Positions 9,721 through 19,341 of a stretch of DNA of 64,000 nucleotides are shown piece by piece. The stretch is from an uncultured Clostridia bacterium (lineage in GTDB: Bacteria; Bacillota; Clostridia; TANB77; CAG-508). Positions within the stretch are counted from its first letter, which is position 1, and each line of letters opens with the position of its first letter. The position numbers and the translations under genes were made by a program. The stretch spans positions 124,001-188,000 of the forward strand of contig CAKOVX010000001.1 in NCBI GenBank assembly GCA_934122155.1, read 5' to 3'. Below the pieces are notes generated by a model. The model did not search any database. It was not told the DNA's origin and saw nothing but the letters and a program-made list of their open reading frames with translations.

Positions 9721-11250
9721 TTATCCCCTTTTATCTAGTAATGTAACAGAATATTTATATGCATGATAGTCTATTTCAAACATTTTTTGTTTTATTAATT
9801 CAATATCTGAACCGTATCTTTGTACAAATTGATCATATATAGCATATGTTTCAGAATTTATAATCCATATTCTTCCTTTATAGTCATCTAATGGCTCTAA
9901 TGTTTTTATTGTGGTCATGTTTTTTCCAAACGCCTCATATGCTGCTTCTTGATTCCAATAGCTCTCATCATAAAAGTATGTAGGCATATTATTTCCTAGT
10001 TGCATAGCTAGTGTAAATCCACTTCCTTCATTACCCCAAACTATTATGTCTCCATCTTCAAAATCTTGTTTAACATATTCTAAAGGTTGTGTGTTTGTTT
10101 CTGAATAGTTCATTTTTATTACATTTGTGTTTACTACTCCTGCTATTATTAATGTAGCAATACATATTAGTATTGGTATTATTTTAGTTCTTCCTTTTGC
10201 TATAAAGAATGATATAAAAAATATAAATAGTCCTGTTAAAACTAAGAAATATCTTGCATATAATATTGGCATTTTCATTGAAATAATTAAAGCTGTTAGC
10301 ATTACTAGTATGTATATTGTAATAGCCCAATTACCAGCTCTTCTTTCTTTGCTCTTTATTGCTGTATATATAACATATGCAAGCATAATTCCGCCAAATA
10401 TAAGTGCTACTATGTCACTTATAAATTTTGCATCCAAATTTCCTACAAATTGGAATATAAAAATTTGTTTAAATAATTCTAATGAAGGCCCTAAAATCCA
10501 ATACCCTTTAGATACATGGCTTGTTTGGGTTAAAAAGCAAGCTATCCATGGCATATATAATATTATTTGTACTATTGCTGAAATTGTAAAACCTTTTAAT
10601 TGTTTTGTATAGCACTTTTGTTTTATTGCTTGTCTTAGTAAGTATATAAATAGTATTAAATTTACTATTCCTGCTGTTACTAACGCATAATAATGTGTAT
10701 ATGCTGATGCTAAACTAAATATAGCAAATATTATCCAATTTTTTGTACTTGAGTTTTTATATATTCTATAAGCATATATTGACATTAATGTTACAAATAG
10801 CATTGCCCATGTATACATTCTAAGTTCTCCTGCATATATGCAGTTTATTGGTAAAAAGGATGTGAAAAATGAAAATAATATTCCTTCTTTTTCTCCAAAG
10901 TCTTTTCGTATATGTGTATATCCTAATATTCCAAGTACTACTAATGGAATTACTGACATTATTCTATAAGCGTATAAGTTTGTTCCAAATATTAAATAAA
11001 TTATATGTAATATCCAATAATATAAAATTGGATGTACATCATTTCCACCAATTCTCCATATGTCTGCAAAACTATTTTTTACTATTCCTACTGTATAACT
11101 TTCATCAAACCATAGATTGTTATGAAATACTGGTATTGTTATAAATATTATTCCTAATATTATTACAGCAATATGTAAATATTTTATTTTTTTCATTTTT
11201 AATTTCATCCCTTCTTTTATGTGCAAATCTAGTTGATTTTTTTCTTTCAA
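9721..11250 (-). CDS. GT39-type (PMT-like) polytopic glycosyltransferase
   Basis: 509 aa with about ten to eleven hydrophobic segments. NNLWFDESYTVGIV in the first extracytoplasmic loop contains the acidic pair typical of ArnT/PMT glycosyltransferases, and NDVHPILYYWILHIIYLIFG follows. The C-terminal 110 residues form an exported domain (YVKQDFEDGDIIVWGNEGSG). These enzymes move a sugar from a polyprenyl-phosphate donor onto an outside acceptor. It lies directly upstream of a deleted paralogue, so the pair came from a tandem duplication. Start 11250 is the only one with full N-terminal coverage; an internal ATG 14-17 codons later is possible. Confidence 0.85.
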   Translation of the reverse strand: MKEKNQLDLHIKEGMKLKMKKIKYLHIAVIILGIIFITIPVFHNNLWFDESYTVGIVKNSFADIWRIGGNDVHPILYYWILHIIYLIFGTNLYAYRIMSVIPLVVLGILGYTHIRKDFGEKEGILFSFFTSFLPINCIYAGELRMYTWAMLFVTLMSIYAYRIYKNSSTKNWIIFAIFSLASAYTHYYALVTAGIVNLILFIYLLRQAIKQKCYTKQLKGFTISAIVQIILYMPWIACFLTQTSHVSKGYWILGPSLELFKQIFIFQFVGNLDAKFISDIVALIFGGIMLAYVIYTAIKSKERRAGNWAITIYILVMLTALIISMKMPILYARYFLVLTGLFIFFISFFIAKGRTKIIPILICIATLIIAGVVNTNVIKMNYSETNTQPLEYVKQDFEDGDIIVWGNEGSGFTLAMQLGNNMPTYFYDESYWNQEAAYEAFGKNMTTIKTLEPLDDYKGRIWIINSETYAIYDQFVQRYGSDIELIKQKMFEIDYHAYKYSVTLLDKRG

Positions 11251-11287
11251 TTCTTCGATACAAATTATATCACTCTTACATTTTATT

Positions 11288-11341
11288 GTCTACACTAATT
11301 TGGTGACTCTGGAGACATGGTCAAGAGTCACCATTTTTGTC
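11288..11341. repeat. Short inverted repeat with GTGAC boxes in a decayed intergenic stretch
   Basis: GGTGACTCT and AGAGTCACC form a 9-bp inverted repeat around a 13-nt loop. Further GGTCAC/GGTGACC boxes follow up to 11397. The stretch 11251-11670 has no intact gene; it holds this repeat, a truncated SanA/YdcF-like remnant and a terminator. It may be the scar of a small mobile or repeat element. Confidence 0.4.
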
Positions 11342-11382
11342 ATTGGTCACATCTCCATTGCCACTCACTGGTATCGTATCTC

Positions 11383-11603
11383 CTATCCATGGTCACCACT
11401 CATTATTATTTTTGAAGAAGTTTGATTATTATACAACGCGATTCCTTGTAATAATCTATCTTCTAACATTGGGCTTGGCTTATTTCCCCATATTCCTGCT
11501 CCTAATACTAAAATACAATCTACATTTTCTAATTCTTTTGCTTGTTTCTCTGTAATTATTTTACTTTTTGTTTTATTTACTACTTTATAAACTATTTTAT
11601 GGG
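11383..11603 (-). pseudogene. SanA/YdcF (DUF218) family remnant
   Basis: Open but startless minus-strand frame bounded by stops at 11604-11606 and 11383-11385. It reads VVNKTKSKIITEKQAKELE, DCILVLGAGIWGNKPSPMLE, DRLLQGIALYNN and IIMSGDHG, which is the N-terminal part of a SanA/ElyC/YdcF-family protein (VLGAG...R...GxxLY...SGDHG). The leading membrane segment and the C-terminal two thirds are gone. Such proteins act at the envelope. No CGG lies at the break, so it is plain decay. Confidence 0.7.
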
Positions 11604-11623
11604 GTTAAGTATCTTTTAAATCA

Positions 11624-11664
11624 CCTAAAAAAACGGCAAGAAAAGTTTAACCTTTCTTGCCGTT
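11624..11664 (-). terminator. Terminator of the GT2 gene at 11671
   Basis: AAACGGCAAGAAA and TTTCTTGCCGTTTT form a 13-bp stem just past the stop codon of the downstream-facing GT2 gene. The A-rich left flank gives a U tract on the minus-strand transcript. Confidence 0.8.
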
Positions 11665-11670
11665 TTATTG

Positions 11671-12927
11671 TTAACTTTGAACTTTTTCAGTTTCTGTTTC
11701 TGCCACTTCATGAATAGCAATTTTTCTAACATGTTCAATTTTTTCCCATGATGTATCACGTTTAAATAAACATTTAAAGTTTATAGCAATCCATGAACCT
11801 AAGAATAATGGATAACATATTAATCCTTTAATCATTGGCTTGATTGGTCTTTTATCTAATAACATTATTAGTATTGCTGTTCCAATTGGTAATAAGAAAG
11901 TTGGTATTACATATCTTAGCATATTCATAGCTAAGTCAATATTTGTCATTCCGTTTCCTGCATACATAATAACATTTATTAATAGTAATACAAGTGTAAG
12001 AACAAACATTGGTATACTTCCTATAATGTATAAAAATCCGTCAAAGTTCATTATTGTTTTGTGTTCTTTAACTGCTAAAGCTAATGGCTTTGTGTATTCT
12101 TTTATACATTGCATATGTCCAACTGTCCATCTTGTTCTTTGTTTCCAGCTTTGTTTAAATCCTAAAGGTTGTTCGTCATAAACTACCGCATCTACTGCCC
12201 ATCCTAATTTTTTACCTTTAATTATTCTTTTTAGTGAAAACTCAATATCTTCTGTTAGAGTTTTTGTAACCCATCCTTCTGGTTTTACTACATCAAATCT
12301 AACCATAAAACCTGTACCATTGATTAATGGTGAAAGTCCTACATTATATCTAGCTAAATGATAAAAACGGTTCATTGTCCAATAGAATATTGCATATCCT
12401 GCTGTAATCCAGTTATCTGTTGGGTTTTTAATATCTCTATATCCTTGAACAACATCTTCACCTTGGCAAAGTTTTTTGTTCATATTCTTTATAAAGTTTT
12501 TGTCTGCAACGTTGTCTGCATCAAATATGCAGAAAGCATCATATGGTGCATCTTCATCAATTTTTTGTCTCAAGAACCAGTTTAATGCATACCCTTTTGT
12601 TTTTTTGCTTGGGTCAAATCTTTCATATACAATTGCTCCTGCTGCTCTTGCAACATCTGCTGTTCTGTCTGTACAGTTATCTGCAATTACATATATGTCA
12701 AGCAATTCTTTTGGATAGTCTTGAGCTTTTAAACTTTCTATTAATTCTGTTACTACATTTTCTTCGTTATGAGCTGGAATAATAGCCATAAAACGATGAT
12801 TTTTGTCTACAAGCATTGGTTTATCTTTTAGTTTTACTAGTGAACACACACTAATTGCTAATTGATAAAACCAAAATATTGTTATAATCCATACTAATGC
12901 TTGTTGAACAATATATAAATATTCCAT
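11671..12927 (-). CDS. Processive-type family 2 glycosyltransferase, membrane-bound
   Basis: 418 aa. One N-terminal membrane segment is followed by a GT-A domain with MAIIPAHNEENVVTELIESL, VIADNCTDRTADVARAAGA, CIFDADNVADKNF (DxD) and the TED and QRTRW motifs (VTKTLTEDIEFSL, KQRTRWTVGHM) of cellulose/chitin/hyaluronan synthase-like enzymes. Three to four membrane segments close the protein. It likely makes or extends a surface polysaccharide at the membrane, or glycosylates a lipid. It is a single-gene unit with its own terminator; the gap 12928-13008 toward pnp is AT rich. Confidence 0.88.
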   Translation of the reverse strand: MEYLYIVQQALVWIITIFWFYQLAISVCSLVKLKDKPMLVDKNHRFMAIIPAHNEENVVTELIESLKAQDYPKELLDIYVIADNCTDRTADVARAAGAIVYERFDPSKKTKGYALNWFLRQKIDEDAPYDAFCIFDADNVADKNFIKNMNKKLCQGEDVVQGYRDIKNPTDNWITAGYAIFYWTMNRFYHLARYNVGLSPLINGTGFMVRFDVVKPEGWVTKTLTEDIEFSLKRIIKGKKLGWAVDAVVYDEQPLGFKQSWKQRTRWTVGHMQCIKEYTKPLALAVKEHKTIMNFDGFLYIIGSIPMFVLTLVLLLINVIMYAGNGMTNIDLAMNMLRYVIPTFLLPIGTAILIMLLDKRPIKPMIKGLICYPLFLGSWIAINFKCLFKRDTSWEKIEHVRKIAIHEVAETETEKVQS

Positions 12928-13008
12928 TTTTTTCTCCTTTTTTATATTATAGAATTATTATATACATATCATTAAGATAATTCAACTATTTTAATTAAAT
13001 CTTAATAT

Positions 13009-15135
13009 TTATTCTTCTTCACTTTCATTGTTGCCTGCTTCTAAGTCTTTCATATTCAAGTTAATTCTACCTTGATTGTCAATTTCAGAAACTTTAACTG
13101 TTACTTCATCTCCAACGCTTAGAACGTCTTCAACTTTTTCTACTCTTTTGCTTGATATTTTAGAAATGTGTAATAGTCCTTCATTTCCTCCACCAATATC
13201 AATAAATGCTCCAAATGGCATAATTCTTGTTACTTTTCCATCGTAAATTCCACCAACTTCAATAACTTTAGCAATATCTAAAATCATATCCATAGCTTTT
13301 TTACCACTTTCTGAGTCATTAGCATATACACATACTTTTCCGTCATCATTTATATCAATTTTAACTCCTGTCTCATCAATGATTTTGTTAATCATTTTTC
13401 CTCCAGGTCCGATAACATCTTTTATTTTATCTGTACATATATTTGCCATCATGATTTTTGGTGCATATTTAGAAACTTCTTTTCTTGGTTCGCTTATAAC
13501 TGGTAACATTATATTGTCTAAAATATAATCTCTTGCTACTTTTGTTCTTTCAAAAGCTTCTTTAATTATATCATATGTTAGTCCGTCTATTTTAATGTCT
13601 ACTTGTATAGCAGTAATTCCATCTTTTGTTCCACCAACTTTGAAATCCATATCTCCAAAGAAGTCTTCAATTCCTTGAATATCTGTAAGCATAATGTATC
13701 TGCTTGGATCGTTTTTATCTGTAACTAATCCTGTTGAAATACCTGCTACTGGCTTTTTAATTGGAACACCTGCATCCATTAATGCTAATGTGCTTCCACA
13801 AATACTTGCTTGTGATGTTGAACCATTTGAAGATAATACTTCTGATACAACTCTTATAGCATAAGGGAATTCATCTTCTGATGGAATAACTGGTACTAAT
13901 GCTTTTTCTGCTAAAGCACCATGTCCAATTTCTCTTCTTCCTGGTCCTCTTGATGGTCTTGCTTCGCCAACACTATATGATGGGAAGTTATATTGGTGCA
14001 TATATCTTTTTGTTGTTTCTTCATCTAATCCATCTAACTCTTGTGCTTCACTATTTGTTCCTAATGTTACAATAGACATTACTTGAGTTTGACCTCTTGT
14101 GAATATTGCACTACCATGTACTCTTGGAAGTACTCCAACTTCACATGAAAGTGGTCTTATTTCATCTATTTTTCTTCCATCTGGACGTTTATGTTCTTCT
14201 AGAATCATTTCTCTTACACATGCTTTTTCTAGGTCGTGAACACTATCTGCAATAGCTGTCTTCTTTTCTTCTGCTGATTCTTCTCCATATTTTTCAACAA
14301 AGTATGCTGTAATATCCTCTGTAATTTTTTCAATGTTTGCATCTCTTACAGTTTTATCTGTAGCTTGTACATCTTGATACATTCTGTCTTTGAAGTTTGC
14401 TACTATTTCGCTATATACTTCTGGATCTGTTGCAAATGATTTATATTCAAATTTTGGTTTTCCTATTTCTGCTTTTATATCAGAAATAAAGTTACATATT
14501 TTTTTGATTTCTTCATGTGCTGTTTTAATTGCTTCAAGCATTGTATCATTTGGTATTTCGTCAGCACCAGCTTCAATCATAGTAATTTTTTCAAGTGTTC
14601 CTGCTACTGTTAATGTTAATCTACTTTTTTCTCTTTGTGCTAATGTTGGGTTTATAACTATTTGATTATCAACATATCCAACTGCTACTGCTGCTGTAGG
14701 CCCTCCAAATGGAATATCTGATATAGAAAGAGCAGCTGATGCACCAATCATAGCACATACTTCTGGGCTATTGTCTGGATCTACTGATAATACAGTTGCT
14801 ACAACACATGTATCATTTCTAAAATCTTTTGGGAATAATGGTCTTAAAGGTCTATCAATTGCTCTTGATGTTAATATTGCTTTGTCTGCTGGTTTTCCTT
14901 CTCTTTTTGTAAATCCTCCTGGAATTTTGCCTACTGCATATAGTTTTTCTTCATAATCTACTGATAATGGAAAGAAGTCAACTCCTTCTTTTGGTTCTTT
15001 TGCTGCTGTTACGTTTACCATAACAACTGTTTCTCCATAACGTACTACTACACTTCCATTACTTAGTTCTGCAATTTTTCCTGTTTCAATTGATAAAGGT
15101 CTTCCTGCTAATTGTGTTTCAAATTTTTTAAACAT
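13009..15135 (-). CDS. pnp: Polyribonucleotide nucleotidyltransferase (PNPase)
   Basis: 708 aa, full length. Two RNase PH-like cores (GETVVMVNVTAAKEPKEG and later GQTQVMSIVTLGTNSEAQ), the TSQASICGSTLALMDAGVPI active-site region, a KH domain (VIGPGGKMINKIIDETGVKI near 565) and a C-terminal S1 domain (GGIYDGKVTRIMPFGAFIDI) are all present. It degrades mRNA 3' to 5' with phosphate in the degradosome. It follows rpsO, as in most Bacillota. The 213-bp leader (15136-15348) holds a stem with GTAGC/GCTAC arms that may matter for its autoregulation. Confidence 0.98.
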   Translation of the reverse strand: MFKKFETQLAGRPLSIETGKIAELSNGSVVVRYGETVVMVNVTAAKEPKEGVDFFPLSVDYEEKLYAVGKIPGGFTKREGKPADKAILTSRAIDRPLRPLFPKDFRNDTCVVATVLSVDPDNSPEVCAMIGASAALSISDIPFGGPTAAVAVGYVDNQIVINPTLAQREKSRLTLTVAGTLEKITMIEAGADEIPNDTMLEAIKTAHEEIKKICNFISDIKAEIGKPKFEYKSFATDPEVYSEIVANFKDRMYQDVQATDKTVRDANIEKITEDITAYFVEKYGEESAEEKKTAIADSVHDLEKACVREMILEEHKRPDGRKIDEIRPLSCEVGVLPRVHGSAIFTRGQTQVMSIVTLGTNSEAQELDGLDEETTKRYMHQYNFPSYSVGEARPSRGPGRREIGHGALAEKALVPVIPSEDEFPYAIRVVSEVLSSNGSTSQASICGSTLALMDAGVPIKKPVAGISTGLVTDKNDPSRYIMLTDIQGIEDFFGDMDFKVGGTKDGITAIQVDIKIDGLTYDIIKEAFERTKVARDYILDNIMLPVISEPRKEVSKYAPKIMMANICTDKIKDVIGPGGKMINKIIDETGVKIDINDDGKVCVYANDSESGKKAMDMILDIAKVIEVGGIYDGKVTRIMPFGAFIDIGGGNEGLLHISKISSKRVEKVEDVLSVGDEVTVKVSEIDNQGRINLNMKDLEAGNNESEEE

Positions 15136-15305
15136 AAATTTTTCTCCTTTTTATTTTATTTATATTATAAGCAATATGAAAATTAGCGTAACCTCTATTA
15201 TATGCTATTGTTTAGTAGCACATGATACAAGCTACTTTCTAATTTTATTATTGCTTTTAATACCTATTTTTATTATTTTTTACATTTTTTTATACAATAT
15301 TCGCA

Positions 15306-15343
15306 AATTTGGACGTTTAGCATAAAAGCAAAACGTCCAAATT
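15306..15343 (-). terminator. Terminator or RNase III-type hairpin between rpsO and pnp
   Basis: TTTGGACGTTT and AAAACGTCCAAA form a long stem immediately after the rpsO stop codon. It may end the rpsO transcript or act as the processing hairpin that leads into pnp. Confidence 0.65.
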
Positions 15344-15348
15344 GTAAA

Positions 15349-15612
15349 TTATTTTCTTAGTCCTAATTTTTCAACGATGTCTCTGTATCTTTGAACATCT
15401 TTTTTAGCTAAGTAGTTAAGTAAGTTTCTTCTTGCACCTACCATTTTTAAAAGTCCTCTTCTAGAATGATTGTCTTTCATATGAACTTTTAAGTGTGCTG
15501 TTAATTCATTGATTCTTTCTGTTAAAAGAGCTATTTGAACTTCTGGAGAACCAGTGTCTTTTTCATCTCTTTTATAAGTATTAATGATTTCTTGCTTTCT
15601 TTCCTTTGTCAT
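15349..15612 (-). CDS. rpsO: 30S ribosomal protein S15
   Basis: 87 aa, usual length. DTGSPEVQIALLTERINELT, HLKVHMKDNHSRRGLL and MVGARRNLLNYLAKKDVQRY are the invariant S15 blocks. It binds 16S rRNA early in assembly of the small-subunit platform. It sits directly upstream of pnp with a strong GGAGG ribosome site. A structured leader lies upstream and could be its autoregulatory site. Confidence 0.98.
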   Translation of the reverse strand: MTKERKQEIINTYKRDEKDTGSPEVQIALLTERINELTAHLKVHMKDNHSRRGLLKMVGARRNLLNYLAKKDVQRYRDIVEKLGLRK

Positions 15613-15624
15613 TTTATTTTCCTC

Positions 15625-15690
15625 CTATATTTATTTGCCTTAAGCTGAGTTTTAGTTTGGAGTATTATTCCCTAAAACTAAGTAAAAGGT
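15625..15690 (-). promoter_or_regulatory. Candidate S15 autoregulatory leader
   Basis: On the minus strand CTTAGTTTTAG pairs with CTAAAACTCAG around an inner GGA...TCC hairpin, followed by the rpsO ribosome site. The position and shape fit an S15-binding leader that represses its own translation. No direct proof; S15 leaders vary widely. Confidence 0.4.
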
Positions 15691-15774
15691 ATGTTTAGCA
15701 TAATAAATAACGCTTTTTATATAATAACACATTTTGCTGATAAAAGCAATAGTTTAGTGACTTTTTTTGATTAA

Positions 15775-16035
15775 TTATAAATTATTGACAAGTAGTATTA
15801 TTACTCCTAAGCTTATATATATAAATGCAAATGCTGACAAGCCTATTATTCCTAATACCATTCCAGCCTTTCCCAGTTTACTTTCTATTTTCTTTGCTGA
15901 CTTTGCCCCAAATATAATTGCTAATATTCCTGTTGGTAATGTTATATACCAAAATAGTATTGATAATGTAGATATTATTCCTAACACAAGTGCAGCTACA
16001 CCCATTGCAGATTTGTTTTTATTGTTTTCTTCCAT
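15775..16035 (-). CDS. Small membrane protein, DUF4190-like
   Basis: 86 aa with two to three hydrophobic stretches: VAALVLGIISTLSILFWYIT, LPTGILAIIFGAKSAKK and AGMVLGIIGLSAFAFIYI. The G-rich helix pairs and GAKSAKK linker are typical of DUF4190 proteins, whose role is unknown. The protein should sit in the cell membrane with a short charged N-terminus (MEENNKNKS). It starts 3 bp after the stop of the beta-propeller gene, so it probably shares that transcript. Confidence 0.7.
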   Translation of the reverse strand: MEENNKNKSAMGVAALVLGIISTLSILFWYITLPTGILAIIFGAKSAKKIESKLGKAGMVLGIIGLSAFAFIYISLGVIILLVNNL

Positions 16036-16037
16036 AC

Positions 16038-18104
16038 TTATATTCCTCCCTCAATTATATTAGTAATAATGTTTTCGATATTTTCATCTATTATTTCAAC
16101 TTTATCTGTTCCTTGAGATGATGGCTGTTGTTTTGTTTCACTCTCTGTATCTTTTAGCTTTAGTTCACTCACCAATTTTAATGTTTCAAGGTCATTTACT
16201 TTTATTGCAGTTTCTGATACTGTATATAAATTATTATCTATATATAAGCCTCTTAAAAGCTTACTATTGCTATAATAATATGTTGCTTTTGCCTTTTCAT
16301 GTGTTATAACGCCTTTTAATTTAAAGCCATCTTGCACATTTATGTTATATACAAAATATCCTTCTGCTATATATGGTTTACTATATTTCAAGTAATTTCT
16401 TGTCATAATTTCATAATTATTTGATGCAGTTATTTCAAAGTTTTCTTTATAATTATTTACAGGTATTGCTATCAATGATTTTTCTTTTGAGAATAATAAC
16501 GCTTTTGGGTTTGTTAGTATTGCTGATGTTGTTCTGCTATCTCCTATTACTACACTTGAAACTTGAATTGGATTGCTTACATTTGAAACATTAAATAAAG
16601 CCATTTTCATTCCCACTATTTTAGTTGTTGTCGAAATCACTCTTCCACTTGAATTTCTATTTATTGTTTCTTTGGTTTCCATTCCAATTCCAATTATATA
16701 ATTTTCATCATATGGGTGTAAATAAGTACTATATCCTGGTATCTTTAATTTTCCTAATACCTTTGGATTTGTTTCATCACTTAAGTCCATTACAAATAGT
16801 GGGTCCACAGTTTTATATGTTACGAAATAAACTTTATCTCCTATAAACCTTGAAGAATACATTTTCTCACCTTTTGCAACATTTTCTGATTCTCCTATTT
16901 GTTTCAAATTTTCATCAAGTATTGCTATTCTTGAGCCTTTATCTCCGTATAAAGCTATTCTTAAATGACCATCTTTCTCATCTAAAGAATATTGGTTTAT
17001 GGTCTCTCCGTTTAATTTAGCTTTTGTTTTGTAATTTACATCTCCATTTTTATTCATATCAAATTTGTATATTTCTGTATAGTATCCACTATTATTTCTA
17101 TTACCATCAACTATTCCAAATACTCCCTTTATTCCAAATAGTGCCCAAATACCAATAGTGTTATATTTACGTTTTTCATTTAACAAATATATGGCATTTT
17201 TAGATACATACGCATTTGATATACTCATTAAATATGAGTCTAACTTTACTTCTGCTGTTTCATTATTCAAATCAACAATTGATATTAAAGTTTGTTTTTG
17301 TGTTTTTACATCTTTTAAGTATTTTATTTTATCAACAGAAAGTTCTTTTTCTGTATTGTCTTCTTTATATGCCACAACAACTTCATCATCTTCTTTTCTT
17401 AATGAACCTGATGAAATTACATACAAAGTATTATCTATACATCTTGAAGTATAATATGGTTGATACATTTCATAGCTCTTAGTTAGCACAGGATTCTCTC
17501 TTGAAGTAATATTGTATATTTTTACCATTGTATTTGTTTTACTATCATAATAGTACAACATATTAGTTTGACTAACTACTGTTGATATTACTACTAATTT
17601 ATCTTTATATAATATCATATCTTCTGGTACATCATTATCATTTGACTTTATAGTAGCTGCTATTTTAGGTTCATTTGGATTTCTTACATCTGTTATTATC
17701 ACGTCATTTTCAGAAATTGAATAGATATAATTTCCATCTGTTTTTATAATATCTGCTTCATCTACATTTTCAACTTGTATATTTGTTGTTGAATATTCTT
17801 TACTAGAAGTTGAGTAATTTTTACTAGAATCTACACTACTTGTGAGTCCTGAAGTAATCGTCCCAGAACTTTTCATATCATAGTCCAAGTAACTATCATA
17901 GTAGAATAAACTAAATGGCATAGCTATAATTCGAATTAACTTTTCTTTTAACTCAGTGTCCTCTCCTTGGTATATCCTTAGCAACTCTTTTTTTGACTCT
18001 ATTGTTTTTAATTCTGCTTCATTCTTATGCATCATTGCAATTACTAGCGTAACTATTACTATCAGAATTAATATTGCAACAAATATCTTTAATCCCTTTT
18101 TCAT
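16038..18104 (-). CDS. Secreted/membrane-anchored beta-propeller protein
   Basis: 688 aa. An uncleaved signal anchor (KGLKIFVAILILIVIVTLVI) is followed by a Ser/Thr linker and a long beta-propeller domain of the secreted type (VENVDEADIIKTDGNYIYSI opens it; VISSGSLRKEDDEVVVAY, FIGDKVYFVTYKTVDPLFVM and IPGYSTYLHPYDENYIIGIG are repeat blades). The family is found in Clostridia and archaea and has no known reaction. The domain sits outside the cell. Start 18104 has a clear Shine-Dalgarno and the signal anchor follows at once. Confidence 0.82.
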   Translation of the reverse strand: MKKGLKIFVAILILIVIVTLVIAMMHKNEAELKTIESKKELLRIYQGEDTELKEKLIRIIAMPFSLFYYDSYLDYDMKSSGTITSGLTSSVDSSKNYSTSSKEYSTTNIQVENVDEADIIKTDGNYIYSISENDVIITDVRNPNEPKIAATIKSNDNDVPEDMILYKDKLVVISTVVSQTNMLYYYDSKTNTMVKIYNITSRENPVLTKSYEMYQPYYTSRCIDNTLYVISSGSLRKEDDEVVVAYKEDNTEKELSVDKIKYLKDVKTQKQTLISIVDLNNETAEVKLDSYLMSISNAYVSKNAIYLLNEKRKYNTIGIWALFGIKGVFGIVDGNRNNSGYYTEIYKFDMNKNGDVNYKTKAKLNGETINQYSLDEKDGHLRIALYGDKGSRIAILDENLKQIGESENVAKGEKMYSSRFIGDKVYFVTYKTVDPLFVMDLSDETNPKVLGKLKIPGYSTYLHPYDENYIIGIGMETKETINRNSSGRVISTTTKIVGMKMALFNVSNVSNPIQVSSVVIGDSRTTSAILTNPKALLFSKEKSLIAIPVNNYKENFEITASNNYEIMTRNYLKYSKPYIAEGYFVYNINVQDGFKLKGVITHEKAKATYYYSNSKLLRGLYIDNNLYTVSETAIKVNDLETLKLVSELKLKDTESETKQQPSSQGTDKVEIIDENIENIITNIIEGGI

Positions 18105-18179
18105 ATATATACTCCTTTATTTTCTTATACTTATAGAATATACTAATATAGAAAATAAGTCAATTCACTTATCATTTTT

Positions 18180-18770
18180 TTAAAAATATTTACTTAATAT
18201 TAATTCATAAGCTTTTTTTACATCTTTTTCTTCTGTTAAATTAATACCTGTATTTTTTATTTCATTAAACATATTATTTTTTGTCTCATTAATTTCATCT
18301 AATGACTTTCCTTCAAAATTCTTAGTATTTTCATATTCAATTAGTGTTCCTAAATTTTCAACGTCTTGAAAAGCATATTCTACTTTTTCTTTGCTATACA
18401 CTATTACTTTATATTTTACTCTTATAAGTTCTTCAAATCCTAAGTGTTCAAATAAATCTTTAGCTTTTTCTAAGTCGTTACACTTCAAATCTATCTTTTG
18501 TTCTGATATGACATCGCCTTTTTTATCAATCTCTTTATTTTTATATGTAATCTTTTTTATTTCTTTGTTTCTTAATTTTAAATTTCTTAATAATACTGAA
18601 TTTTTTAAAATGTTCTGAATATTATCCTTATTTAACTCTTTCATTTTTGATGTCATATATAAATCATTTATTTCACTTTCTCTAATCTTTTTGAATCCTT
18701 GTATTTCTAATTTTCTTATAGCACTTTGCATATTTTCATTTAATCTTACTGTTATTTCAATTTGTTTCAT
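18180..18770 (-). CDS. CYTH-domain protein
   Basis: 196 aa. The CYTH/triphosphate tunnel fold is suggested by the opening KQIEITVRLNENMQSAIRKL, the strand pattern VLLRNLKLRNKEIKKITYK, and VKYKVIVYSKEKVEYAFQDV followed by LGTLIEYENTKNFEGK. Adenylate cyclase class IV, thiamine triphosphatase and tripolyphosphatase share this fold, so the substrate is uncertain; the HFE...E(I/L)E signature is only partly matched (KQIEITV). Soluble protein, monocistronic, own ribosome site. Confidence 0.65.
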   Translation of the reverse strand: MKQIEITVRLNENMQSAIRKLEIQGFKKIRESEINDLYMTSKMKELNKDNIQNILKNSVLLRNLKLRNKEIKKITYKNKEIDKKGDVISEQKIDLKCNDLEKAKDLFEHLGFEELIRVKYKVIVYSKEKVEYAFQDVENLGTLIEYENTKNFEGKSLDEINETKNNMFNEIKNTGINLTEEKDVKKAYELILSKYF

Positions 18771-18810
18771 AATATAATCACTCCTATTCTATTAAAGTGA
18801 TTATATAACA

Positions 18811-18842
18811 AAAAGGAGAATTTTAAAAGTAAAATTCTCCTT
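18811..18842 (-). terminator. Terminator after the GreA-like gene
   Basis: AAGGAGAATTTT and AAAATTCTCCTT form a near-perfect stem with a short loop, flanked by A/T runs. It also separates the CYTH gene's promoter region from read-through. Confidence 0.8.
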
Positions 18843-18864
18843 CTTCATTCAAAACTATTAAGTT

Positions 18865-19329
18865 TTAAATTTTTTCTATTGACTTAATAGTAATTTTCAT
18901 ACCATTAAAATCAATTAACTCATTAATATGTTTATCAATAAGTGCCTTTGCTACTGGTGCAGCAGCCGATATTATATCATTGTCTAAATCCGATTCATTA
19001 TCTCCTAAAATAGTTAATGTCTCAGTTTCTCCATCAATATCATATACAACCTTTGAGCCAGGAATAACTTTTGAACCATCAAATGATTTAAAGAATTCAC
19101 ATTCTTCAATTATCATACAATCATGCATTCTTTTATAAAGTTTTTCCTTTTCAGCTGGTAAAGTATACATAGCTTTTACACGTAGTTCCATAAATTCAGG
19201 GTTTTCTCTTAAATCGTTATCTCTTTTTGCACTTTCTCCCATCTTTCTTTGTGTATCAACAATCTTTTGATCTATTGCTTGATATTCTTCACAAAGCTTT
19301 TCATATCCTTTTTTAGAAATCAATTCCAT
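18865..19329 (-). CDS. GreA/GreB-like transcript cleavage factor
   Basis: 154 aa, the usual Gre size. The N-terminal coiled coil (KLCEEYQAIDQKIVDTQRKM ... DLRENPEF, with the acidic tip expected in Gre factors) and the C-terminal FKBP-like domain (SKVIPGSKVVYDIDGETETL, DNDIISAAAPVAKALI) are visible. Gre factors rescue backtracked RNA polymerase. The sequence is divergent from housekeeping GreA, so it may be a paralogue. RBS GGAGGA lies upstream of ATG 19329, next to a decayed gene tail. Confidence 0.7.
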   Translation of the reverse strand: MELISKKGYEKLCEEYQAIDQKIVDTQRKMGESAKRDNDLRENPEFMELRVKAMYTLPAEKEKLYKRMHDCMIIEECEFFKSFDGSKVIPGSKVVYDIDGETETLTILGDNESDLDNDIISAAAPVAKALIDKHINELIDFNGMKITIKSIEKI

Positions 19330-19341
19330 CTAGCATTCCTC

